Source: Candidatus Rubrivivax defluviihabitans (lineage in GTDB: Bacteria; Pseudomonadota; Gammaproteobacteria; Burkholderiales; Burkholderiaceae_C). Taken from it: 64,000 nt of DNA. The stretch lies in the NCBI GenBank assembly GCA_016709385.1, contig JADJMW010000001.1:372001-436000 (forward strand), written 5' to 3'. A program made the translations under genes and the position numbers. The notes under the pieces are model-generated. The model did not search any database, was not told the DNA's origin, and worked only from the letters and a program-made list of their open reading frames with translations. Numbering within the stretch: position 1 is the first letter of the stretch; each line of letters opens with the position of its first letter. Below, in pieces: positions 27,302-35,734 of this stretch.

Positions 27302-28150
27302 TCACCGGCCGCGCAGATGGGTGCGCGTGGCGATCCACAGCTTGCGCAGCGGCGTGAGCGAGGTGCGCTGGTGCAGCACCTGGAAGCGCTGCGACTCGAT
27401 CTCGCGCAGCAGCGTGCGGTAGATGTTGGCCATCATCAGCCCGGGCCGCTGCGCCGCGCGGTCGGCCGGAGGCAGCAGCGCCAGCGCGGCGTCGTACGCG
27501 GCGTGGGCGCGTTCGGCCTGGAACTGCATCAGCGCGCTGAAGCGGTCGCTGTAACCCCACGGGGCTTCGCGCCGCAACAGTTCGTTGGCCTTGACGCCGA
27601 AGCGCTGCAGCTCCGACATCGGCAGGTAGATGCGGCCGCGGCGCGCGTCGTCGCCGATGTCGCGGATGATGTTGGTCAGCTGCATGGCCAGGCCGAGCCG
27701 ATGCGCGTACTGCACCGTGGCGGCCTCGGTGCGGCCGAAGATATTGGCCGCCACCTCGCCCACGACGCCGGCCACCAGGTGGCAATAGCGCTGCAGTGCC
27801 GGGTAGTCGAGAAATCGGGTCTGCTCCAGGTCCACCTGGCAGCCGTCGATCACCGCGTCCAGGTGTGCGGCCGCTATGCCGTAGTCGGCTGCCAGCGGCA
27901 TCAGCGCACGCATCACGGGGTGGCTGGGCGTGCCGGCGAAGGCCTGCGCCACCTCGGTGCGCCACCATTTCAGCTTGGTGGCGGCCACGCCGGGGTCGGT
28001 GATCTCGTCGACCACGTCGTCGACCTCGCGGCAGAAAGCGTAAAAGGCCGTGATGGCGGCGCGCCGCGGCGGCGGCAGGAAGAGGAAGGCGTAGTAGAAC
28101 GACGAGCCACTGCGTGCGGCCTTGTCCTGCACGTATTGCTGCGGCGTCAC
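27302..28150 (-). CDS. hpnD: Presqualene diphosphate synthase HpnD
   Basis: Condenses two farnesyl diphosphates to presqualene diphosphate. Squalene/phytoene synthase fold with both Asp-rich motifs: CREVDDVVDEI and the second in LTNIIRDIGDDARRGRIYLP; length 282 aa from GTG 28150. The N-terminus TPQQYVQDKAARSGSSFYY is family-like. The first 34 nt of the coding region are duplicated 80 nt upstream, where an ATG overlapping the hpnC stop now opens only a 27-codon ORF; the GTG of the inner copy is therefore the likely working start. Confidence 0.93.
   Translation of the reverse strand: MTPQQYVQDKAARSGSSFYYAFLFLPPPRRAAITAFYAFCREVDDVVDEITDPGVAATKLKWWRTEVAQAFAGTPSHPVMRALMPLAADYGIAAAHLDAVIDGCQVDLEQTRFLDYPALQRYCHLVAGVVGEVAANIFGRTEAATVQYAHRLGLAMQLTNIIRDIGDDARRGRIYLPMSELQRFGVKANELLRREAPWGYSDRFSALMQFQAERAHAAYDAALALLPPADRAAQRPGLMMANIYRTLLREIESQRFQVLHQRTSLTPLRKLWIATRTHLRGR
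28116..28149 (-). repeat. Direct repeat copy A: start of hpnD
   Basis: 34 nt encoding TPQQYVQDKAA at the start of functional hpnD. It is identical to 28196-28229, offset by 80 nt. Confidence 0.93.
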
Positions 28151-28195
28151 GGCGCGCTCCTGGCCGCAGGGCAATGCCGCACCCGGCTGAGACCG

Positions 28196-28229
28196 GCGGC
28201 CTTGTCCTGCACGTATTGCTGCGGCGTCA
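28196..28229 (-). repeat. Direct repeat copy B: ancestral hpnD start region
   Basis: 34 nt identical to 28116-28149. Here the preceding base gives ATG overlapping the hpnC TGA (ATGA), the expected ancestral coupling, but the frame stops after 27 codons. 46 nt of unrelated sequence separate the copies. Confidence 0.93.
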
Positions 28230-29060
28230 TGCGCGGTGGCCACTCATGCGCAGCGCTCGCCACAGCAGCAGCGGTGCGTCCATCGCCGTCAGCTTCGGGC
28301 GCTGCGTGAGGGCGGCATGGTCCATGCGATCGATTTTCTCAAGAATGCGCAGCCCGCCCTGGACGACCAGGCGCAATTCCCAGCCGGCGCGACCCGGCAC
28401 ACGCAGCGCCAGCGGCGCGCCGTCGTTCATCAGGGTCAGCGACCAGCGGCACAGCGACTGCACCAGCCGGCGGGCCCGCGGGCTGTCGGCGCACTGCCGC
28501 AGATCGTCGATGCCGATGCCATGCGCCAGCCGGTCGGTCTCGGGCACGTAGTGGCGGCCGCGCGGGCCGTCCACGCCCAGGTCCTGCCAGAAATTGATGA
28601 GTTGCAGCGCGCTGCACACGGCGTCGGACTGGCGCAGGGCGGCGCCGTCGGTGATGCCGTAAAGATGCAGCAGCAGCCGGCCCACCGGGTTGGCGGAGCG
28701 GCGGCAGTAGTCCAACAACTCGGCGCGGTCGGCATAGGTCGGGTTGCGCACGTCCTGTTCGAAGGCGTCCAGCAGGTCGTGCAGCAGGGCCGGCGGCAAG
28801 GCAAATTCGCGCAGGCAGCGCGCCAGCGGCTCGAAGATGCCGCGCCAACGTTCACCCGCCGCGCGGCCGGCGCAGGCAGCATTCAACTCCTGGCGGAACA
28901 ACGACAGGTCGGCCAGCCGCTCGCTCGCGCTGGCATGGCCTTCATCGGCCAGATCGTCGCCCGTGCGCGCGAAGTGATAAATGGCCCGGATGGCCGGTCG
29001 CAGGGCCGGCGGGCAGAGCACCGAAGCGACGGGGAAGTTCTCGTAATGATCGATGCTCAC
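28227..29060 (-). CDS. hpnC: Hydroxysqualene synthase HpnC
   Basis: Converts presqualene diphosphate to hydroxysqualene. A 277-aa squalene-synthase-like protein beginning HYENFPVASVLCPPALR, typical of HpnC, with FARTGDDLADEGHA as first Asp-rich motif and LINFWQDLGVDGPRGRHYVP as second. It is first gene of hpnCDE. The pathway ends in squalene, which feeds hopanoid cyclisation; no shc gene is in the window. Confidence 0.95.
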   Translation of the reverse strand: MSIDHYENFPVASVLCPPALRPAIRAIYHFARTGDDLADEGHASASERLADLSLFRQELNAACAGRAAGERWRGIFEPLARCLREFALPPALLHDLLDAFEQDVRNPTYADRAELLDYCRRSANPVGRLLLHLYGITDGAALRQSDAVCSALQLINFWQDLGVDGPRGRHYVPETDRLAHGIGIDDLRQCADSPRARRLVQSLCRWSLTLMNDGAPLALRVPGRAGWELRLVVQGGLRILEKIDRMDHAALTQRPKLTAMDAPLLLWRALRMSGHRA

Positions 29061-29110
29061 GGGTGGGGATTCTGGCCCTGTCGCCCACGGGGTCGGTGGC
29101 GTGCGGGTTG

Positions 29111-29139
29111 TTGACAGCGCCAGCGGCCACTTCTATATT
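29111..29139 (+). promoter_or_regulatory. Sigma-70 promoter of the RND efflux operon
   Basis: A perfect -35 TTGACA (29111-29116) and -10 TATATT (29134-29139) are separated by 17 nt. It lies 61 nt before the adaptor ATG, within an unusually AT-rich patch. Confidence 0.8.
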
Positions 29140-29153
29140 ACTGACCGGTCAGT
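29140..29153. promoter_or_regulatory. TetR-type operator (14-bp perfect palindrome)
   Basis: ACTGACCGGTCAGT is a perfect dyad abutting the -10 and covering the expected transcription start near 29146. This position and sequence style fit repression by a TetR-family protein. No tetR gene lies next to the operon, so the repressor is encoded elsewhere. Confidence 0.7.
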
Positions 29154-29199
29154 CATTAAAAGATCAAAACCGTCTTTGGCGTTCCTCCAGGCTGCGTTC

Positions 29200-30312
29200 A
29201 TGCAAGATTCCGTCCGTCTGTTTCTGGCCTGTGGCTCGGCCGTGCTGCTTGCGGCCTGCGCCCCCCCGGAGCCTGCCCCGGAGCCGGTGCGCGCCGTGCG
29301 CACGGTCACGGTGGCGGCGGAAAGCGCCGGCGGCCGCCGGGAGTTCGCGGCCGAGGTGCGGGCGCGCACCGAGTCGCGCCTGGGTTTTCGCGTCGGCGGC
29401 AAGATGGTCAGCCGCAGTGCCGAGGTGGGGCAGAGGGTGCGTGCCGGCCAGGCGCTGGCGCAACTGGACGCGGCCGATCTGCAACTGGGCCAGCAGGCCG
29501 CGCAGGCGGCGGTGCGTGCGGCGGAGTCGTCATACGAACTGGCGGCCGCCGAACTGAGGCGTTACCGCGAATTGCGCGACCAGGGCTTCATCAGCGGCCT
29601 GGAGGTCGAACGCCGCGAGGCCACGCTGCAGGCCCAGCGCTCGCAGCTGGAGCAGGCGCGCGCACAGGCCGGGGTGCAGGTCAACCAGACTGCCTACGCC
29701 GCGCTGCTGGCGCCGGCTGCAGGCATCGTCACCGCCGTGGAGGCCGAGCCCGGCGTCGTGCTGGCCGCCGGCGCGCCCGTGCTCCGATTGGCACACGACG
29801 GCGCCCGCGACGTGGTCTTCGCCGTGCCCGAGGACGGCCTGGCCGGCATGCAAGGCCTGCTCGGCCAGCCCGGCGCGCTGCAGGTGCGGCCCTGGGGCCG
29901 CAGCGCCACCCTGCCGGCCACGGTGCGCGAGGTGGCCGCTGCCGCCGACCCCGCCACGCGCACCTTCCAGGTCAAGGCCGATGTCGGCCAGGCGCCGTTG
30001 TCGCTGGGGCAGACGGTGACGGTACTGGTCGAGCTGCCGCTCCAGCAAGGCGTGATCAAGTTGCCGTTGACCGCGCTGATGCAGCAGCAGGGCCGGAGCG
30101 CCGTCTGGATGCTCGACCGGCAGACGATGACGGTGCAGGTGCAACCGGTCGTCGTGGCCGGAGCCGAGGGCAACGTGGTCTTGGTCGCCGCCGGCCTGAG
30201 CCCCGGGCAGACGGTGGTGACGGCCGGCGTGCACACGCTGACACCGGGGCAAAAGGTCACGCTGTTCGAAGCGCCACCCGTGCCCCCGGCGACGCCGGCG
30301 GCCAGCCGCTGA
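29200..30312 (+). CDS. RND efflux periplasmic adaptor subunit (lipoprotein)
   Basis: A membrane-fusion protein linking the RND pump to an outer-membrane channel. Lipoprotein signal with lipobox LLAAC near residue 20; barrel-sandwich hybrid half (GFRVGGKMVSRSAEVGQRV), alpha-helical hairpin (AEL-RRYRELRDQGFISGLEVE), second lipoyl half (APAAGIVTAVEAEPGVV) and beta-barrel region. Length 370 aa. ATG 29200 gives the signal; the frame is open upstream. The permease follows 16 nt later. Confidence 0.92.
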   Translation: MQDSVRLFLACGSAVLLAACAPPEPAPEPVRAVRTVTVAAESAGGRREFAAEVRARTESRLGFRVGGKMVSRSAEVGQRVRAGQALAQLDAADLQLGQQAAQAAVRAAESSYELAAAELRRYRELRDQGFISGLEVERREATLQAQRSQLEQARAQAGVQVNQTAYAALLAPAAGIVTAVEAEPGVVLAAGAPVLRLAHDGARDVVFAVPEDGLAGMQGLLGQPGALQVRPWGRSATLPATVREVAAAADPATRTFQVKADVGQAPLSLGQTVTVLVELPLQQGVIKLPLTALMQQQGRSAVWMLDRQTMTVQVQPVVVAGAEGNVVLVAAGLSPGQTVVTAGVHTLTPGQKVTLFEAPPVPPATPAASR

Positions 30313-30328
30313 GCGCCAGGCCCCGCAC

Positions 30329-33300
30329 ATGGACAGCTTCGGCCCCCCGGCGGCACCGCCGCGCCTGAGTCCCGGCATGGCCGGGCGCTCGCGCTTCAAC
30401 ATCTCGCGCTGGGCGCTGGAACACCCGGCGCTGACGCGCTACCTGATGATCGTGCTGCTGGCCCTGGGTGTGGCGGCCTATTTCCAGCTCGGGCAGGACG
30501 AGGACCCGCCGTTCACCTTCCGTGTCATGGTGGTGCAGGCGTACTGGCCCGGTGCCAGCGCGCAGCAGATGGCCGAGCAGGTCACCGACAGGATCGAGAA
30601 GACGCTGCAGGAGGTGCCCTACGCGGACAAGATCCGCTCCTACACCAAGCCCGGCGAGTCGGTGACCCTGCTGCAGCTGGCCGACTCTTCGCCGGCCAGC
30701 GCCGTGCCCAACAGCTGGTACCAGGCGCGCAAGCGCGTGGGCGACATGCGCCACACGCTGCCGTCCGGCGTGGTCGGGCCGGTGTTCAACGACGACTTCG
30801 GCGACGTCTACGGCTCCATCTTCGCCTTGTCGGCCGACGGTTTTTCGCCCGAGGAACTGCGTGTCTTTGCCGACCGCGTGCGCCAGCAGTTGCTGAAGGT
30901 ACCCGACGTGGCCAAGGTCGAGACCTTCGGCGCCCAGGCCGAGAAGATCTTCATCGAGATCTCGCAGAAGCGGCTGGCGCAACTTGGGCTCGACATGAAT
31001 CAGGTCATCGGCCAGCTCGGCGCGCAGAACGCCGTGGAAAGCGCCGGTGTGCTGAATGCCGGTAGCGAGAACCTGCAGGTGCGCGTGGCGGGGCAGTTCA
31101 ACTCGGTGGAGGAGCTGAAGCGCTTCCCGATCCGCGCCGTCAACCCGGCCACCGGCACGGCGAGCAGCCTGCGCCTGGGCGACCTGGCCGAGGTGACACG
31201 CGGCTATGTCGACCCGCCGGCGGTGATGGTGCGTCACCAGGGCCAGCCCGTCATCGCGCTGGGCGTGTCGATGGCGCAGGGCGGCGACATCATCCGCCTG
31301 GGCAAGGCGCTGCAGGCCACGATGGCACGCATCCAGGCCGAATTGCCCCGGGGTGTCGCCATCGAGCAGATCCAGGACCAGCCACGCGCGGTGAGCCGCT
31401 CGGTGGGCGAATTCGTCAAGGTGCTGGTCGAGGCCGTGCTCATCGTGCTGGCGGTGAGCTTCATCAGCCTGGGGCTGCACACCAAGCCGCTGCGCATCGA
31501 CATCTGGCCTGGCCTGGTGGTAGGCATCACCATCCCGCTGGTGCTGGCGATCACCTTCGTGACGATGTTCTACTGGGGCGTGGGGCTGCACAAGATCAGC
31601 CTGGGCAGCCTGATCATCGCCCTGGGCCTGCTCGTGGACGACGCCATCATTGCGGTGGAAATGATGGTGCGCAAGCTGGAAGAGGGCTACGACCGCGCCC
31701 GTGCCGCCACCTTCACCTACGAGCTGGTGGCCATGCCCATGCTCACCGGCACGCTGATCACGGCCGCGGGCTTCCTGCCCATCGGCCTGGCCCGGAGCGT
31801 GACCGGCGAATACACCTTCGCCATCTTCGCCGTCACGTCCGCCGCGCTGGTCATCTCGTGGTTCGTCTCGGTCTATTTCGTGCCCTACCTGGGCTGGTGG
31901 CTGCTGCACACGCGCAAGCAGGTCGACGGCGAGGCGCACGAGGACGAACTCTTCGGCGGGCCCTTCTACACGCGCTTTCGCCGCACCGTGGACTGGTGCG
32001 TGCAGCACCGCTGGATCACCATCGGGCTGACCGTGCTGAGCTTTGCGCTCGGCATCGCGGGCATGGGCCGCGTGCAGCAGCAGTTCTTCCCGGATTCGAG
32101 CCGGCCGGAGATCCTGGTCGACCTGTGGCTGCCCGAGGGCTCGACCATCCAGCAAAGCGACGAGATCGCGCGCCGCTTCGAGGCGCGTCTGATGCAGGAG
32201 CCCGGGGTGGCGACCGTCACCACCTGGATCGGCGCCGGCGTGCCGCGCTTTTATCTGCCGCTGGACCAGATCTTCCCGCAGAGCAACGTCAGCCAGGCCA
32301 TCGTGCTGCCCAAGGGACTGAAGGAGCGCGAGGCACTGCGGGTGCGCCTGCCGCAGTTGCTGGCCAGCGAGTTTCCAGAGGTGCGCGGCCGCGTCAAGCT
32401 GCTGCCCAACGGGCCGCCGGTGCCTTACCCTGTGCAGTTCCGCGTGGTGGGCGAGGACGCCACGCAGGTGCGCGCCTGGGCGGACCGCGCCAAGGAGGTG
32501 CTGCGTGCCAACCCCGGCATGCGCGGTGTCAACGACAACTGGAACGAAGCCATCAAGGTGCTGCGCCTGCACATCGACCAGGACAAGGCGCGCGCCCTGG
32601 GGGTCACCAGCCAGGCCCTGGCGCAAGCCTCGCGCACCATCCTCAGCGGCACCACCATCGGCCAGTACCGTGAAGGCGACAAGCTGGTCGACATCGTGCT
32701 GCGCCAGCCGCCGGAGGAGCGCAGCCGCATCACCGACCTGGCCAACGGCTATCTGCCCACGCCCGGTGGCCGTTCGGTGCCCCTGCTCCAGGTGGCCAAG
32801 GTGGACTTCGGCTGGGAACCCGGCGTGCTGTGGCGCGAGGGCCGCAACTACGCCGTCACCGTGCAGGGCGACGTCGCCGAAGGCGTGCAAGGACCCACCG
32901 TCACGGCCCAGGTGTGGCCGGCGCTGCAGGCCCTGGCGGCACAGATGCCACCGGGCTACCGCATCGAGGTGGCCGGCGCGGTGGAGGAAAGCAGCAAGGG
33001 CCAGGGCGCCATTGCCGCCGGCGTGCCGCTGATGCTGTTCATCATCTTCACGCTGCTGATGTTGCAACTGCAGAGCTTCAGCCGCTCGGTGCTGGTGTTC
33101 CTGACCGGCCCGCTGGGCATGGCCGGCGTGGCCGGCGCGCTGCTGCTGCTGGACCGGCCGTTCGGCTTCGTGGCGCTGCTGGGCGTGATCGCGCTGATGG
33201 GCATGATCATGCGCAACTCGGTGATCCTCATCGACCAGATCGAGCACGACCGCAGAAAGGGCGTACCGGCCTGGGACGCCATTGTCGAAGCCGCGGTGCG

Positions 33301-33496
33301 GCGCTTCCGCCCCATCGTGCTGACGGCGGCGGCGGCGGTGCTGGCCATGATCCCGCTGTCGCGCAGCGTGTTCTGGGGGCCGATGGCGGTGGCCATCATG
33401 GGCGGGCTCATCGTGGCCACGGCGCTGACGCTGCTGGCGTTGCCGGCCATGTATGCGGCGTGGTTCCGCGTGAAGCGCGAGACGGCAGCCGGCTGA
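30329..33496 (+). CDS. RND family efflux permease
   Basis: Proton-driven trimeric inner-membrane exporter, 1055 aa. N-terminal TM1 follows RFNISRWALEHPALTRYLM; porter loops contain YWPGASAQQMAEQVTDRIEK; TM4 has the proton-relay pair in IIALGLLVDDAIIAVEMM; the second half repeats the layout with GVIALMGMIMRNSVILIDQI and FRPIVLTAAAAVLAMIPL. It belongs to the HAE1-like broad class; the substrate is unknown. No outer-membrane factor gene follows, so it must use one from elsewhere. Confidence 0.93.
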   Translation: MDSFGPPAAPPRLSPGMAGRSRFNISRWALEHPALTRYLMIVLLALGVAAYFQLGQDEDPPFTFRVMVVQAYWPGASAQQMAEQVTDRIEKTLQEVPYADKIRSYTKPGESVTLLQLADSSPASAVPNSWYQARKRVGDMRHTLPSGVVGPVFNDDFGDVYGSIFALSADGFSPEELRVFADRVRQQLLKVPDVAKVETFGAQAEKIFIEISQKRLAQLGLDMNQVIGQLGAQNAVESAGVLNAGSENLQVRVAGQFNSVEELKRFPIRAVNPATGTASSLRLGDLAEVTRGYVDPPAVMVRHQGQPVIALGVSMAQGGDIIRLGKALQATMARIQAELPRGVAIEQIQDQPRAVSRSVGEFVKVLVEAVLIVLAVSFISLGLHTKPLRIDIWPGLVVGITIPLVLAITFVTMFYWGVGLHKISLGSLIIALGLLVDDAIIAVEMMVRKLEEGYDRARAATFTYELVAMPMLTGTLITAAGFLPIGLARSVTGEYTFAIFAVTSAALVISWFVSVYFVPYLGWWLLHTRKQVDGEAHEDELFGGPFYTRFRRTVDWCVQHRWITIGLTVLSFALGIAGMGRVQQQFFPDSSRPEILVDLWLPEGSTIQQSDEIARRFEARLMQEPGVATVTTWIGAGVPRFYLPLDQIFPQSNVSQAIVLPKGLKEREALRVRLPQLLASEFPEVRGRVKLLPNGPPVPYPVQFRVVGEDATQVRAWADRAKEVLRANPGMRGVNDNWNEAIKVLRLHIDQDKARALGVTSQALAQASRTILSGTTIGQYREGDKLVDIVLRQPPEERSRITDLANGYLPTPGGRSVPLLQVAKVDFGWEPGVLWREGRNYAVTVQGDVAEGVQGPTVTAQVWPALQALAAQMPPGYRIEVAGAVEESSKGQGAIAAGVPLMLFIIFTLLMLQLQSFSRSVLVFLTGPLGMAGVAGALLLLDRPFGFVALLGVIALMGMIMRNSVILIDQIEHDRRKGVPAWDAIVEAAVRRFRPIVLTAAAAVLAMIPLSRSVFWGPMAVAIMGGLIVATALTLLALPAMYAAWFRVKRETAAG

Positions 33497-33536
33497 AGCT
33501 AAAATGCGCGGTTTGCCGCTTGCGGCTCAACCGCCC

Positions 33537-33623
33537 GCGCGGGTGGCGAAATTGGTAGACGCACCAGGTTTAGGTCCTGACGCCTTCACGGGCGTGCCGG
33601 TTCGAGTCCGGCCCCGCGCACCA
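33537..33623 (+). tRNA. tRNA-Leu (anticodon TAG)
   Basis: An 87-nt class II tRNA: acceptor GCGCGGG/CCCGCGC, D-arm TGGCGAAATTGGTAGACGC, anticodon stem CAGG/CCTG around TTTAGGT (TAG), long variable arm (CGCCTTCACGGGCG), GTTCGAGTC T-arm and encoded CCA. It lies 40 nt after the RND permease and before tig. Confidence 0.97.
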
Positions 33624-33676
33624 GATCCCGTCCTTCCCGGTACAGCTCCGGTACCTTCTGCCCACCAAGAGACATC

Positions 33677-34987
33677 ATGGCCGTCCAAGTCGAAACCCTG
33701 GAAAAGCTCGAACGCCGCATCACGCTGACGCTGGCGGCTGAAACCATCAATGGCGAGGTCAACAGCCGCCTGAAGAAGCTTTCGCGCACGGTCAAGGCCG
33801 ACGGCTTCCGCCCCGGCAAGGTGCCGATGAGCGTGGTCGCCCAGCGCTACGGCTATTCGGTGCAGTACGAGGTGGTCAACGACCGCGTCGGCCAGGCCTT
33901 CAACGAAGCCGCCACCGAGGCCCAGTTGCGCGTGGCTGGTGCGCCGCGCATCACGCAGAAGGAGCAGTCGCCCGAGGGCACGCTCTCTTTCGACGCCACC
34001 TTCGAGGTCTACCCCGAGGTCAAGATCGGCGACCTGGGCCAGGCCGAGATCGAGCGCGTCTCCACCGAGGTGACCGAGGCCGCCATCGACCGCACGATCG
34101 AGATCCTGCGCAAGCAGCGCCGCACCTTCGGCCTGCGCGCCAAGGACGAGGCGGCGGTGGAAGGCGACCGCATCACCATCGACTTCGAGGGCAAGATCGA
34201 CGGCGAACCCTTCGCCGGCGGCAAGGCCGAAGACTTCCCCTTCATCATCGGCGAAGGCCAGATGCTCGAGCAGTTCGACTCCGCCGTGCGCGGCATGAAG
34301 GTCGGCGAGAGCAAGACCTTCCCGCTGCAATTCCCGGCCGACTACCACGGCGCCGACGTGGCCGGCAAGGAAGCCGACTTCATGGTCACCGTGAAGAAGA
34401 TCGAGGCGCAGAACCTGCCGGCGGTGGACGACGTGCTGGCCAAGAGCCTGGGCACCAAGGAAGGCACCGTGGAGGGCCTGCGCGCCGACGTGAAGAAGAA
34501 CCTGGAGCGCGAGGTGAAGTTCCGCGTGCAGGCGCGCAACAAGACCGCGGTGATGGAAGCGCTGGCCAAGGCCGCTGAACTGGACCTGCCCAATGCGCTC
34601 GTCGCCAGCGAGACCGACCGCCTGATCGAGAACGCCCGCGCCGACCTCAAGCAGCGCGGCGTGAAGGATGCCGAGACGGCCAATATCCCGGCCGAGATCT
34701 TCAAGCCGCAGGCCGAGCGGCGTGTGCGCCTGGGTCTGGTGGTGGCCGAGTTGGTGCGCGCCAACAACCTGCGCGCCAAGCCCGAGCAGCTGCAGGCGCA
34801 TATCGAGGAAATGAGCCAGAGCTACGAGAAGCCGGCCGAGGTGTTGCGCTGGTACCTGAGCGACCGCAAGCGCATGTCGGAGGTGGAGGCTGTCGTCATC
34901 GAGAACAACGTGGCCGAATTCGTGCTCTCGAAAGCCAAGGTCACCGACAAGGTGCTACCGTTCGATGAATTGATGACCGCTGCCTGA
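33677..34987 (+). CDS. tig: Trigger factor
   Basis: Ribosome-bound chaperone and peptidyl-prolyl isomerase. The 436-aa protein has the N-terminal ribosome-docking domain (the FRPGKVPMSVVAQRYG stretch is the L23-binding signature), the FKBP-like domain (EGDRITIDFEGKIDGEPF, EGQMLEQFDSAVRGMKVGE) and the C-terminal substrate-binding helices. It is followed 10 nt later by clpP; the tig-clpP-clpX-lon order is classical. Confidence 0.98.
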   Translation: MAVQVETLEKLERRITLTLAAETINGEVNSRLKKLSRTVKADGFRPGKVPMSVVAQRYGYSVQYEVVNDRVGQAFNEAATEAQLRVAGAPRITQKEQSPEGTLSFDATFEVYPEVKIGDLGQAEIERVSTEVTEAAIDRTIEILRKQRRTFGLRAKDEAAVEGDRITIDFEGKIDGEPFAGGKAEDFPFIIGEGQMLEQFDSAVRGMKVGESKTFPLQFPADYHGADVAGKEADFMVTVKKIEAQNLPAVDDVLAKSLGTKEGTVEGLRADVKKNLEREVKFRVQARNKTAVMEALAKAAELDLPNALVASETDRLIENARADLKQRGVKDAETANIPAEIFKPQAERRVRLGLVVAELVRANNLRAKPEQLQAHIEEMSQSYEKPAEVLRWYLSDRKRMSEVEAVVIENNVAEFVLSKAKVTDKVLPFDELMTAA

Positions 34988-34997
34988 ACGAGAAGGA

Positions 34998-35612
34998 ATG
35001 CGAATGAGCGTGCAAGAGACCGTCGGCCTGGGCATGGTGCCCATCGTCATCGAGCAGTCGGGCCGCGGCGAGCGCGCCTACGATATCTACAGCCGCCTGC
35101 TGCGCGAGCGCATCATCTTCCTGGTGGGGCCGGTCAACGACGGCACCGCCAACCTGGTCGTGGCGCAGATGCTGTTCCTGGAGAGCGAGAACCCCGACAA
35201 GGACATCTTCCTGTACATCAACTCGCCGGGCGGCAGCGTCAGCGCCGGGCTGTCGATCTACGACACCATGCAGTTCATCAAGCCCGACGTGTCCACGCTG
35301 TGCATGGGCATGGCCGCCAGCATGGGCAGCTTCCTGCTCATGGCCGGCGCCAAGGGCAAGCGCAGCGCACTGCCCAACTCGCGCGTCATGCTTCACCAGC
35401 CCAGCGGCGGCGCGCAGGGCCAGGCCACCGACATCGAGATCCAGGCGCGCGAGATCATCAAGACCCGCGAGCAGCTCAACCGCATCTACGCCGAGCGCAC
35501 CGGCCAGCCCTACGAGCGCATCGTCTCCGACATGGAGCGCGACTTCTGGATGTCGCCCACCGAGGCGCGCGACTACGGGCTCATCGACCAGGTGCTCGAC
35601 AAGCGCGGCTGA
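34998..35612 (+). CDS. clpP: ATP-dependent Clp protease proteolytic subunit
   Basis: Tetradecameric serine protease chamber that works with ClpX. A 204-aa protein with the oxyanion/substrate strand YINSPGGSVSAGLSIYDTMQ, catalytic Ser in CMGMAASMGSFLLMAG, catalytic His in SRVMLHQPSGGAQGQA and Asp in the ERDFWMSPTEARDYGLID region. The start may be ATG 34998 or ATG 35004. It is 10 nt after tig. Confidence 0.98.
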   Translation: MRMSVQETVGLGMVPIVIEQSGRGERAYDIYSRLLRERIIFLVGPVNDGTANLVVAQMLFLESENPDKDIFLYINSPGGSVSAGLSIYDTMQFIKPDVSTLCMGMAASMGSFLLMAGAKGKRSALPNSRVMLHQPSGGAQGQATDIEIQAREIIKTREQLNRIYAERTGQPYERIVSDMERDFWMSPTEARDYGLIDQVLDKRG

Positions 35613-35734
35613 CCGCGCCGAGCCCGGCCCCGGGGCGGGCGGTCTTTGGGGTCCATTTCGGGCCATAGGCAGCCGCCGGTCTTGGTCTATGATGGTGCGG
35701 CAATCCGCGCTCAACCCCGCTCATCCACCTACCC

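Noticed and set aside
30257..33247. 996-codon minus-strand open frame opposite the RND permease
   Set aside because: Composition (His/Gln/Arg-rich) is the usual antisense pattern of a GC-rich gene; no domain is seen.
29200..33496. RND genes as hpnN hopanoid transporter because they adjoin hpnCDE
   Set aside because: They form a HAE1-type adaptor-permease pair with their own promoter in the opposite direction; HpnN is a single MmpL-like protein.
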